From the NCBI GenBank assembly GCA_937876395.1, contig CALEIM010000022.1, positions 1 to 16,643 on the forward strand: a DNA stretch of 16,643 bases, in the 5' to 3' direction. Source of the stretch: an uncultured Wenzhouxiangella sp. (lineage in GTDB: Bacteria; Pseudomonadota; Gammaproteobacteria; Xanthomonadales; Wenzhouxiangellaceae). The position numbers and the translations under genes were made by a program. Below the pieces are notes generated by a model, which made no database searches, was not told the origin of the DNA, and saw only the letters and a list, made by a program, of their open reading frames with translations. Every line of letters begins with the position of its first letter. The first letter of the stretch is position 1. Positions 1-6,379 of the stretch are shown here, piece after piece.

Positions 1-1
1 C

Positions 2-70
2 GAGCTCGCGGTCGACGGGATCTACGGCCCGATCACGACGAAGGCGGTGAAGGAGTTCCAGGCCGCGCAC
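2..70 (+). other. Peptidoglycan-binding-domain-like fragment fused in frame to the reductase
   Basis: Codons 2-70 read ELAVDGIYGPITTKAVKEFQ followed by AAH. VDGIYGP-x-T-x-x-AV-x-x-FQ is the hallmark of PG_binding_1 repeats, not of acyl-CoA reductases, where this stretch normally precedes an AGHAP/AAHAP motif. Every codon here ends in G or C, whereas the reductase downstream uses codons such as TTT and ATT by base 111. The switch occurs around the GCCGCGCACGCG bases (62-73), where the two families could share microhomology. It is either a chimeric join at the sequence end or a real rearrangement. Confidence 0.5.
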
Positions 71-1246
71 GCGCCGCTGATGTCGATGCGCATCGACGCG
101 CGCCTGTTCAGCTTTATTCCGTCGCCGGTCAAGCAGGGGCTGACGATGTTTCCGCCGGTGCGGCGGATCATCAGCCAGGTGCTTGAGGACCTGGCCATTC
201 CCAGAGACATGCTCAGCTTTTTCAGCTATCCGACCCGCTTCGACAACCGGGATACCGAAAAGGCGCTCAAGGGTTCGGGTATCCAGGTGCCTGATCTGGA
301 GGACTACGCCTGGGTTCTGTGGGACTACTGGGAACGGCATCTTGACCCGGAGCTGTTCATCGATCGCTCGCTGTCTGGCCAGGTGCGCGACAAGGTCGTG
401 ATGATCACCGGCGCTTCATCCGGCATCGGCAAGGCCACCGCCCTGATGATGGGCGAGGCCGGGGCAAAAGTGATTATCGTTGCACGCGGCGAGGAGGGCC
501 TGAAGGAAACCCAGGCCGAAATCGAAGCAGCAGGCGGCCAGGCGCACAGCTATCGCTGCGATCTGGCCAATATGAAACAAAGCGAGCAGCTCATTGAACA
601 GGTGCTGTCCGATCACGGCGCCATCGATATTCTGATCAACAACGCCGGCCGCTCGATTCGCCGCTCGATCCAGCTTTCCTACGAGCGCTTTCACGATTAC
701 GAGCGCCTGATGCAGCTCAATTACTTCGGTTCGCTCAAGCTGATCATGGGCCTGTTGCCGAAGATGGTTGAGCGTGGCAGCGGCCAGGTTATCAATATTT
801 CCTCGATTGGCGTATTGACCAACGCGCCGCGATTTTCGGCCTACGTTGCTTCAAAAGCCGCCCTGGATGCATTTTCCCGCTGCGCCGCATCCGAGTTCGC
901 GGATACCGGCGTGTCGTTTACGACCATCAATATGCCGCTGGTGCGCACGCCGATGATTGCGCCAACGAAAATCTACGACCATGTGCCAACCATCACTTCC
1001 GAAGACGCGGCCGACATGATCAAGCAGGCGGTGATCTATCGGCCCCAGCGCATCGCCACCCGACTTGGCGTATTTGCGCAGATACTGCACGCGACGGCGC
1101 CGAAAATCTCCGAGATCGTCATGAATTCCGCTTTCCGCATGTTCCCGGATACAGCCGCAGCGCAGGGCAGGTCGGGCCAGAAATCAGTGAAACCGACCCA
1201 GGAGCAGGTGGCGTTTGCCTCGTTGATGCGCGGCATTCACTGGTAG
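2..1246 (+). CDS. Fatty acyl-CoA reductase, C-terminal SDR half (5' partial)
   Basis: From about base 62 the frame matches the C-terminal half of the ~660-residue bifunctional acyl-CoA reductases typified by Marinobacter Maqu_2507, which reduce fatty acyl-CoA to fatty alcohol with NADPH. Counting from the GTG at 47, one sees the linker PTRFDNRDTEKALKGSGI (62-79), the DYWERHLDPELF block (93-104), then a classical short-chain dehydrogenase: TGASSGIG (121-128) nucleotide loop, NNAG (198-201), catalytic serine in ISS (251-253) and YVASK (Y266, K270). The end, QVAFASLMRGIHW, is also family-typical. The N-terminal NAD_binding_4 reductase half should lie upstream but is absent: the first ~20 codons instead resemble a peptidoglycan-binding domain. 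Internal GTG/ATG codons are unlikely to be the true start. Expected location is cytosol; role is probably wax-ester or fatty-alcohol synthesis. Family identification is strong; the 5' structure is doubtful. Confidence 0.85.
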   Translation, partial: ELAVDGIYGPITTKAVKEFQAAHAPLMSMRIDARLFSFIPSPVKQGLTMFPPVRRIISQVLEDLAIPRDMLSFFSYPTRFDNRDTEKALKGSGIQVPDLEDYAWVLWDYWERHLDPELFIDRSLSGQVRDKVVMITGASSGIGKATALMMGEAGAKVIIVARGEEGLKETQAEIEAAGGQAHSYRCDLANMKQSEQLIEQVLSDHGAIDILINNAGRSIRRSIQLSYERFHDYERLMQLNYFGSLKLIMGLLPKMVERGSGQVINISSIGVLTNAPRFSAYVASKAALDAFSRCAASEFADTGVSFTTINMPLVRTPMIAPTKIYDHVPTITSEDAADMIKQAVIYRPQRIATRLGVFAQILHATAPKISEIVMNSAFRMFPDTAAAQGRSGQKSVKPTQEQVAFASLMRGIHW

Positions 1247-1335
1247 GGTGGATCGAGGATCCGCGAGCCTTGGCCACGTTTGGAAGTCAGGCTCAAGCTT
1301 GCGGGCGGCGCTTTAGTCGGCGGCGCAGTGCGCAC

Positions 1336-2559
1336 TCAGCGCAGCAGGCGTTCCAGGCTGTCGAGGGTGCGGTCGAGGGTGTTGCCGACCGGGGCGTAGT
1401 GGGCGGTTTCGCGCTTGAGGCTGTCGGTGAAGCTGCGTTCGCTGGCCAGCCGTTTGCGGTTGACGCCGAGGCCGAAGGGTTCAAGCAGGGATTCCAGGGC
1501 TGCGGCGTTGTTCAGCAGCTCGGCGCGGGTGGTCTGGTATGCATGGTTGGCCAGTTCGTTGCGTGATGAATAGCTGAAGATGTTGGTGTAGAACATCTTT
1601 TCATCATTGCGGTTGGGCTCGATCAGCATGATGGCCGACTGTGGGTAGCTGGTTTCATACTTGCGCATGCCGATCTGCATGCGTGACTGGATCAGCGAGC
1701 GGAAGGTTTGTGAGAGCACGACCGGCAGTCCGCCCTTGATCATGCGGTCGTGGCGGCGGTCGAGCCGGGGCACGTTGCGTTCGGCGTCGTAGGGCACCAG
1801 CGGATTGATGGCAAACAGCAGATCTGCGCCTTCATCGAGCGCGGCCGAGGCGTGCAGGGTTCGCCTCAGGGCGCCGTCGACGTAGTAGCGGCCATCAATC
1901 TCGACCGGTGGATAAAGGCCGGGCAGGGCGGCCGAGGCCTGGACGGCCTGGGAGATCGGCATGTCGTCCATGCCCGGTTCGCCAAAGCGCACGGCCTGGC
2001 CGGATTCGAGTTCCACGGCAACGATACGCAGGCGAACTTCCAGTTCACGAAAATCGTTGCTGCGGCCGGGTCGGTCCAGAATCCGGGTGAGAAATCGGTG
2101 GATGCTCTGGTTGTCAAAAATCCCGTTGGGGATCAGGCGGCTGAGATTGTCGATATTTTCCAGACTGGCCAGGCGCTGCGGATGGCGGATGGCTTCGGCC
2201 AGCATGTCAAAAGCAACGCCGGGGATACTGGTGGCACGGCCCAGGTATTCGCGCAGGGCCGGGCGCAGAAACTGCTCCGGGCGGAAGCCAATCTCGGCGT
2301 CCGGGGTGTTCATGAAAACCCGGGCCATCTGGGTGGCAGTGATCCGATTGGCCAGGTTGGCCGACAGCACGGCACCGGAACTGACCCCGACATAAATGTC
2401 GAGATCGTGCATGTGTGCGCCATCAATGGCTTCATCGAGTGCCTGCAGCGCGCCAAGTTCATAAATTGCGCCCAGCGGGCCGCCGCCGGCCATCGCCAGG
2501 GCGATGCTTGGATGACGGGAGCCGGGACGCGGACTGAGCGCTGGAGTCAGCTTGAGCAT
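1336..2559 (-). CDS. Patatin-like phospholipase/lipase family protein
   Basis: Ser-Asp dyad acyl hydrolase of the patatin family, probably acting on phospholipid or acyl-ester substrates; the true substrate cannot be read from sequence. Numbered from the ATG at 2559 (407 aa): glycine-rich oxyanion loop GGGPLG (25-30), nucleophile elbow GVSSGA with Ser60, and the DGA motif with Asp228 (YYVDGALRR). No signal peptide or membrane segment is evident. The frame extends upstream to a GTG at 2577, which would add MDYNRL. I prefer the ATG at 2559 because the only good -10 box (TATAAT on this strand, 2571 to 2566) places transcription start at about 2559, downstream of the GTG; neither start has a Shine-Dalgarno sequence. 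It is convergent with the acyl-CoA reductase and divergent from the peroxiredoxin. Confidence 0.88.
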   Translation of the reverse strand: MLKLTPALSPRPGSRHPSIALAMAGGGPLGAIYELGALQALDEAIDGAHMHDLDIYVGVSSGAVLSANLANRITATQMARVFMNTPDAEIGFRPEQFLRPALREYLGRATSIPGVAFDMLAEAIRHPQRLASLENIDNLSRLIPNGIFDNQSIHRFLTRILDRPGRSNDFRELEVRLRIVAVELESGQAVRFGEPGMDDMPISQAVQASAALPGLYPPVEIDGRYYVDGALRRTLHASAALDEGADLLFAINPLVPYDAERNVPRLDRRHDRMIKGGLPVVLSQTFRSLIQSRMQIGMRKYETSYPQSAIMLIEPNRNDEKMFYTNIFSYSSRNELANHAYQTTRAELLNNAAALESLLEPFGLGVNRKRLASERSFTDSLKRETAHYAPVGNTLDRTLDSLERLLR

Positions 2560-2564
2560 CAAAC

Positions 2565-2574
2565 GATTATAATC
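2565..2574. promoter_or_regulatory. Palindromic bidirectional -10 element between patatin and peroxiredoxin genes
   Basis: GATTATAATC is its own reverse complement, so a perfect TATAAT exists on each strand (2568-2573 on +, 2571-2566 on -). Seven bases past each hexamer falls exactly on the A of an ATG: 2580 for the peroxiredoxin and 2559 for the patatin. Neither ATG has an upstream Shine-Dalgarno, so leaderless transcripts are plausible in both directions. No convincing -35 box is visible on either strand. Confidence 0.5.
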
Positions 2575-2579
2575 CACCG

Positions 2580-3029
2580 ATGACTAACGAAAATGGCAAG
2601 CAAGCGCCCGACTTCACGCTTGAGGATCACAATGGTGAACCTTTCAAACTGTCGGACCAGGCCGGTCGCAGCCTGCTGCTGGTGTTTTATCCGGGCGACA
2701 ACACGCCGGTGTGCACCCGCCAGTTATGTGAATACCGCGACGGCATTGAACAGTTCAGTGATCTGGGTGTGGAGGTGATTGGTATCAGCCGTGACGATCC
2801 GGCCTCGCACCGAAAGTTTCGTGAACGCCATCGGCTACCTTTCGTTCTGCTTTCGGACCCGGATCTCAAGGTCGCCGAGCAGTATGGTTGTCGCGGCGTG
2901 TTGGGGATGAAACGCGGCGTGTTTTTGCTCGATGCTTCACAGCAGGTTCGCTACGCCCATGTGGAGGCGGTGTCGGTTTTCAGGCGTCGTCGCGAAGAAC
3001 TGCTTGAGGTGATCCGGCAGCAGACATGA
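2580..3029 (+). CDS. Peroxiredoxin, BCP/PrxQ type
   Basis: Thiol peroxidase that reduces hydrogen peroxide and organic hydroperoxides, normally recycled by thioredoxin. The 149-residue length is typical of the BCP/PrxQ branch. Visible features are the N-terminal KQAPDFTLEDHNG strand, the active-site segment FYPGDNTPVCTRQLC with peroxidatic Cys45 and a second cysteine at Cys50 (the five-residue offset of atypical 2-Cys PrxQ proteins), and the later GVLGMKRGVFLLD strand region. A third cysteine is at 104. The ATG lies seven bases after a TATAAT box with no Shine-Dalgarno, suggesting leaderless translation. The stop overlaps the next gene (ATGA), implying translational coupling. It probably works in the cytosol, as no signal peptide is seen. 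Confidence 0.92.
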   Translation: MTNENGKQAPDFTLEDHNGEPFKLSDQAGRSLLLVFYPGDNTPVCTRQLCEYRDGIEQFSDLGVEVIGISRDDPASHRKFRERHRLPFVLLSDPDLKVAEQYGCRGVLGMKRGVFLLDASQQVRYAHVEAVSVFRRRREELLEVIRQQT

Positions 3030-3742
3030 GCAGGGCATCGGCGGCGAAATATCTGGCCGTCCAGATCGAGCGTAATCTGGTGATCGCACATGCCATCCCG
3101 GAGCAGGGTCCGGAGCGTGACGCGTTGGATCGCCTGCAGCGCTGGCAGCGCGCGCGTCTGCAGGCCAGCTATGCCGACCTGGCGGCTCAGCCGCGCTACG
3201 AGCCGGCCTGTGATTTTTTCCTGGATCAGCTCTACGGTGGGCGCGATGTGCATGCCCGCGACCGCCAGCTCGAGCGTGTGCTGCCGGTCATGCAGCGCTT
3301 CCTTCCCGAACGCCTGCTGGATGCCATTGGTGAGGCGATGCGCCTGCAGGCGATCAGCCTGGAGCTGGATTTCGAGCTTTCCGGGCTGCTTGCAGCAAAT
3401 GCCGAGATTGACCAGCCGGTCTATGCACAGGCCTATCGCGCCCAGAATCGCTGGGCCGAACGGCGCGCCCAAATTGCCCTGATTGACTCGCTGGGCAAAC
3501 TGCTTGATGACGCCGTGCGCCACCCTTTTCTCAGACGTCTGGTGCGCCTGATGCGCGGGCCGGCAGAGCTGGGCGGGGCGGGTCTGCTCCAGCAGTTTCT
3601 GGAGCGCGGACTGGATGTTTTTATGCACATGCACGGTGCCGAGGTCTTTCTGGACGCCATCCATACGCGTGAGACGGCCGCACTTGAAGCGCTGGCGGCG
3701 GGCGCTGAGCGTCCGTTTGAACCGTGGTGTCAAATGCCCTGA
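3026..3742 (+). CDS. Conserved hypothetical protein with FFLDQLYG motif, coupled to the peroxiredoxin
   Basis: Product not assigned. The 238-residue protein is mostly helical by composition, has no signal peptide or membrane segment, and is rich in Arg, Leu and Ala. Recognisable blocks are FFLDQLYGGRD (64-74), RDRQLERVLPVMQRFLP (79-94), an acidic/hydrophobic ISLELDFELS helix (110-119), and a C-terminal RGPAELGGAGLLQQFLERGL helix with MHMHGAE (200-206). I recall similar 'FFL-x-x-LYG' proteins as uncharacterised in gammaproteobacteria, but know no function. Its ATG overlaps the peroxiredoxin stop by 4 bp, so the two are almost certainly co-translated, which hints at a linked role in redox stress. 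It is convergent with the response regulator, 23 bp away. Confidence 0.8.
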   Translation: MSRASAAKYLAVQIERNLVIAHAIPEQGPERDALDRLQRWQRARLQASYADLAAQPRYEPACDFFLDQLYGGRDVHARDRQLERVLPVMQRFLPERLLDAIGEAMRLQAISLELDFELSGLLAANAEIDQPVYAQAYRAQNRWAERRAQIALIDSLGKLLDDAVRHPFLRRLVRLMRGPAELGGAGLLQQFLERGLDVFMHMHGAEVFLDAIHTRETAALEALAAGAERPFEPWCQMP

Positions 3743-3765
3743 AAGCCGTTGCCTTGCGAGCGATT

Positions 3766-4716
3766 TCAGCGGGCGGTGGGTTCCGGCCCGTCATCCGCTG
3801 CGGTGGTGCGCCAGTGGACCAGACGCAACGCCTCGGCGTGCAGGATATTGGCATCATCGTCAACGCTTAGATCGGGAAACTGGACCGCAAAACGCGCGTC
3901 GATCGGCACTTCCATGCTCGAAAATCGCAGCCGGGTGCCGAGCAGACGCTGGCGCAGGCGGCGCACCAGCAGACGTGCACCCGCGCGGCTGGTGGCCATC
4001 AGGATGACGCTGAACAGATCGTCGGCGGTGCGGTGAATGCTGTCTTCCTCACGCAGCTCCTCAATCAGGATGCGGTCGAGATTGCGCATGACGGCATCGG
4101 CCCAGTGTCGTCCAAACCGTTCGTCGAGCCGGCGGTAGCTCTGACACTGGACGTGCAGCAAAGACAGTCCGAGATTCTGGCGCTGGTGAAAGCTGATGAT
4201 CTGCTGCAGGCGTCGACAGTAGCTGACCGGCTCTTTGGGCTGGTGAAAGCCAGACTCCTGTTTGTTCGGCACCAGGGTCGGGGGAAGGCCCTTGATGCGC
4301 GGCGCTTTTCTGGTTCGCATCCGCTTGCCTGAAATCAGCGCGTGGCGCAGATCATCCGGGCTGAACGGCTTGGCAATGAAATCGCTGGCCCCTTCGGTAA
4401 TGGCCCGCTGGCGCGCTCTGGATTCATCATCGCCGGTGACCACCAGGACCGGGAGCTGACGGATGCGCTGATCGTCGGAATGGCGAATGCGGCGCAGCAG
4501 CTCGTGGCCGTCCATGATCGGCATCATCAGGTCGGTAAACACCAGGTCAATCTCGTCGCCGCGGCTGAGAATGCGCCAGGCTTCCCGACCGTTCTCGGCC
4601 AGCACGACCGTGCAGTGACCGTCAAGGAATTTGCTGCCGGCGTAGCGCATCAGCCTGGAATCATCGACGAACAGAACGCGTCGATGCCGGTTGGAATTAT
4701 CTATCGCCTGAAGCAT
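3766..4716 (-). CDS. Response regulator with degenerate GGDEF-like C-terminal domain
   Basis: A 316-residue two-domain regulator. Residues 12-130 form a receiver domain: acidic pair D18/D19 in FVDDSRLM, phospho-acceptor Asp62 in VFTDLMMP, Thr94 in VVTGDD and Lys116 in AKPF. After a basic linker (130-160) the C-terminal part (about 165-305) has a diguanylate-cyclase-like layout (LSLLHVQCQSYRRLDERFGR, ADAVMRNLDRIL, EEDSIHRTADDLFSVIL), but the signature GG[DE]EF position reads TADDLF (230-235). Cyclase activity is therefore unlikely; it may be a c-di-GMP-independent scaffold or GTP-binding output. The ATG at 4716 is preceded by AAGGGA at suitable spacing. It stands alone, with no cognate kinase adjacent. 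The receiver assignment is firm, the output domain inferred. Confidence 0.85.
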   Translation of the reverse strand: MLQAIDNSNRHRRVLFVDDSRLMRYAGSKFLDGHCTVVLAENGREAWRILSRGDEIDLVFTDLMMPIMDGHELLRRIRHSDDQRIRQLPVLVVTGDDESRARQRAITEGASDFIAKPFSPDDLRHALISGKRMRTRKAPRIKGLPPTLVPNKQESGFHQPKEPVSYCRRLQQIISFHQRQNLGLSLLHVQCQSYRRLDERFGRHWADAVMRNLDRILIEELREEDSIHRTADDLFSVILMATSRAGARLLVRRLRQRLLGTRLRFSSMEVPIDARFAVQFPDLSVDDDANILHAEALRLVHWRTTAADDGPEPTAR

Positions 4717-5045
4717 GAAATCCCTTTCTGCCCTTGTGTGACGGGATTATCCCGCAGCCCTCCTTGCTGCCATTCTGCGTCATGCGCCTTAGCCGTGCAA
4801 GCGCTGATTTTGCCGAAGGAAAATTCATTCGGCGCCAGACTGAATCGCGCAACAGCAGAAATCACGGTCCGTCGGGGCTTTGCCAGGGAAGGTTTTGGCA
4901 ACGCCTGGCAACAATTCCGTTACAATACGCGGCTTGTCCAAAAGCGGCGCGTTCGGAAGATGGCCGCAGCAGGCCAGCCTTGCCGAAGCCAGTCTCTGTT
5001 GGGGCCATTGGCGGGCGGTCGCGGCTGGATACAATCTGGTTTTAC
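4717..5045. other. 329-bp gene-free region with dyads and promoters
   Basis: I see no convincing coding frame here. It holds the presumed leader of the response regulator (- strand; a GATAAT hexamer at 4746-4751 inside the palindrome CGGGATTATCCCG at 4742-4754), a foldable element at 4801-4850, an 8-bp inverted repeat TTGCCAGG/CCTGGCAA at 4880-4887 and 4904-4911, and two + strand TACAAT boxes (4921-4926 and 5030-5035) upstream of tRNA-Ser. No 4.5S RNA, tmRNA or riboswitch consensus was recognised. Confidence 0.55.
5008..5035 (+). promoter_or_regulatory. Probable promoter of the tRNA-Ser genes
   Basis: TTGGCG (5008-5013) and TACAAT (5030-5035) are separated by 16 bp and would start transcription at about 5042, four bases before the mature tRNA 5' end. 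A second box, TACAAT at 4921-4926, is followed by the GC-rich stretch ACGCGGC typical of stringently controlled tRNA promoters, so a longer precursor is also possible. Its best -35 (TTGGCA, 4895-4900) is 20 bp away, which is long. Confidence 0.5.
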
Positions 5046-5266
<221 letters not shown>

Positions 5267-5293
5267 GTTTCGATTCACTCTGCGGAATCAATA

Positions 5294-6289
5294 ATGCCGA
5301 AAACCACCTTTGCCACTTTGCTGGCCCTGGCCTGGACAGGCGTGTTCCTGTCCGGATTTGCGGCTGCGGCCGACGCTGATCTGGATCAGCAGATGAGTGC
5401 GCTGCAGCAGGCCCGTGATCTGCCCGCAATGCGGGAGCGCATGGATCAGGCCAATGAGGATGAGCTAAGCAGTCCGGCCGGCTGGAGCTGGCGGATCTGG
5501 CTGGCAACGGCCGATCAGGAAATCGAGCAGGCCCAAGTGCTGGCTGAAGAAGCTGTAGACCAGTATCCGAACAATGCTGAGCTGTTGCTGCTGCGAACGT
5601 CTTTGCGCGTGTCCGAACTGGACGGTGCCGGCGCCTTCGCCTCGCTGCGCGTGGCCCGCGCCATTCGCCGAGATCTCGTTCAGGCCGTGGAGCTCGAACC
5701 GGACAGTGTAGCGGCCCGAATTTCCCTGATTCAGTACTACCTCAACGCGCCGCGGGTTGCCGGTGGTGGCGCTCGACGGGCCGAATCGCATCTGGAGGCG
5801 CTGCGCGAACTTGATTCGGCTGCCTGGCTGGACATGCAGGCGATCCAGGCTTTGATTGACGAAGATATTGAGGCTTCGGCCAGTCTGCTGGAACAGGCGC
5901 TGGCCAAGGATGCCAGCTCCGCCCGGCGCACGCAGTACGGCTATCGGATGCAGCAGCTCGAACGCTGGGACGAAGCCTTTGAGGTTTTTTCAAGCCTGGT
6001 CGAGGAGTTCCCGAACGACAGCGCAAGCTGGTATCAACTGGGCCGCACCGCCGTATTGGCAAAAACTGATCTGGAGCGTGGCCGGGCTGCATTCGAACGC
6101 TTTCTGGACCTGCCGGCCTGGCCGGGTGAGCCGTCCCATGCAGCGGCCTGGTGGCGCCTTGGTGATCTGTACTTACTGGCCGAGAATCCGGACGCCGCGC
6201 GCCAGGCGTACGAGCGATCGCTACAGGAAGACGAGACCTTTGCTCCGGCTCAACAAGCGCTGGATGCCTTGACGGCTGATGATGGCTGA
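5294..6289 (+). CDS. Exported tetratricopeptide repeat protein
   Basis: A 331-residue protein with an N-terminal signal peptide (PKTT, hydrophobic stretch to about 22, AAA-AD cleavage near 25-26), so periplasmic or possibly outer-membrane associated. The mature part is an alpha-helical TPR solenoid: helices around 78-111, 183-205, 211-240 (EAFEVFSSLVEEFPND), 244-273 (SASWYQLGRTAVLAKTDLER) and 284-318 (AAAWWRLGDLYLLAENPDAA). The segment YYLNAPRVAGGG (148-159) is a motif I recall from a subfamily of proteobacterial TPR proteins of unknown role. It starts 27 bp after tRNA-Ser(UGA) with only a weak ribosome site (GCGGAA), so it may be read from the tRNA transcript. The partner cannot be inferred. 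The start is supported by the signal peptide. Confidence 0.85.
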   Translation: MPKTTFATLLALAWTGVFLSGFAAAADADLDQQMSALQQARDLPAMRERMDQANEDELSSPAGWSWRIWLATADQEIEQAQVLAEEAVDQYPNNAELLLLRTSLRVSELDGAGAFASLRVARAIRRDLVQAVELEPDSVAARISLIQYYLNAPRVAGGGARRAESHLEALRELDSAAWLDMQAIQALIDEDIEASASLLEQALAKDASSARRTQYGYRMQQLERWDEAFEVFSSLVEEFPNDSASWYQLGRTAVLAKTDLERGRAAFERFLDLPAWPGEPSHAAAWWRLGDLYLLAENPDAARQAYERSLQEDETFAPAQQALDALTADDG

Positions 6290-6379
6290 CCTGAGTTTTT
6301 GGCTCGGCTAGCGGTCTCGTCAGGGAACAGGAGAGTGTGTCAGAATCCCAGCTTTGGGGCCTTTCTCCAGAGCTGAACA

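Noticed and set aside
1248..1264. Hairpin GTGGATC-GAG-GATCCGC after the reductase stop
   Set aside because: Contains a G-T pair, has a 3-nt loop and no U tract; too weak for a terminator.
1750..2583. Long + strand frame of 277 codons opposite the patatin gene
   Set aside because: Antisense shadow of a clear patatin coding region; no family motif and GC-driven openness.
2951..3733. 260-codon minus-strand frame opposite the FFLDQLYG gene
   Set aside because: No ribosome site or recognisable motif; the + strand frame is coupled to the peroxiredoxin and has coherent composition.
4933..5045. Possible 4.5S SRP RNA or other known ncRNA upstream of tRNA-Ser (CGGAAG followed by GCAGCAGG)
   Set aside because: Lacks the GGTCAGG-CCGGAAGGAAGCAGCC core; only a vague resemblance.
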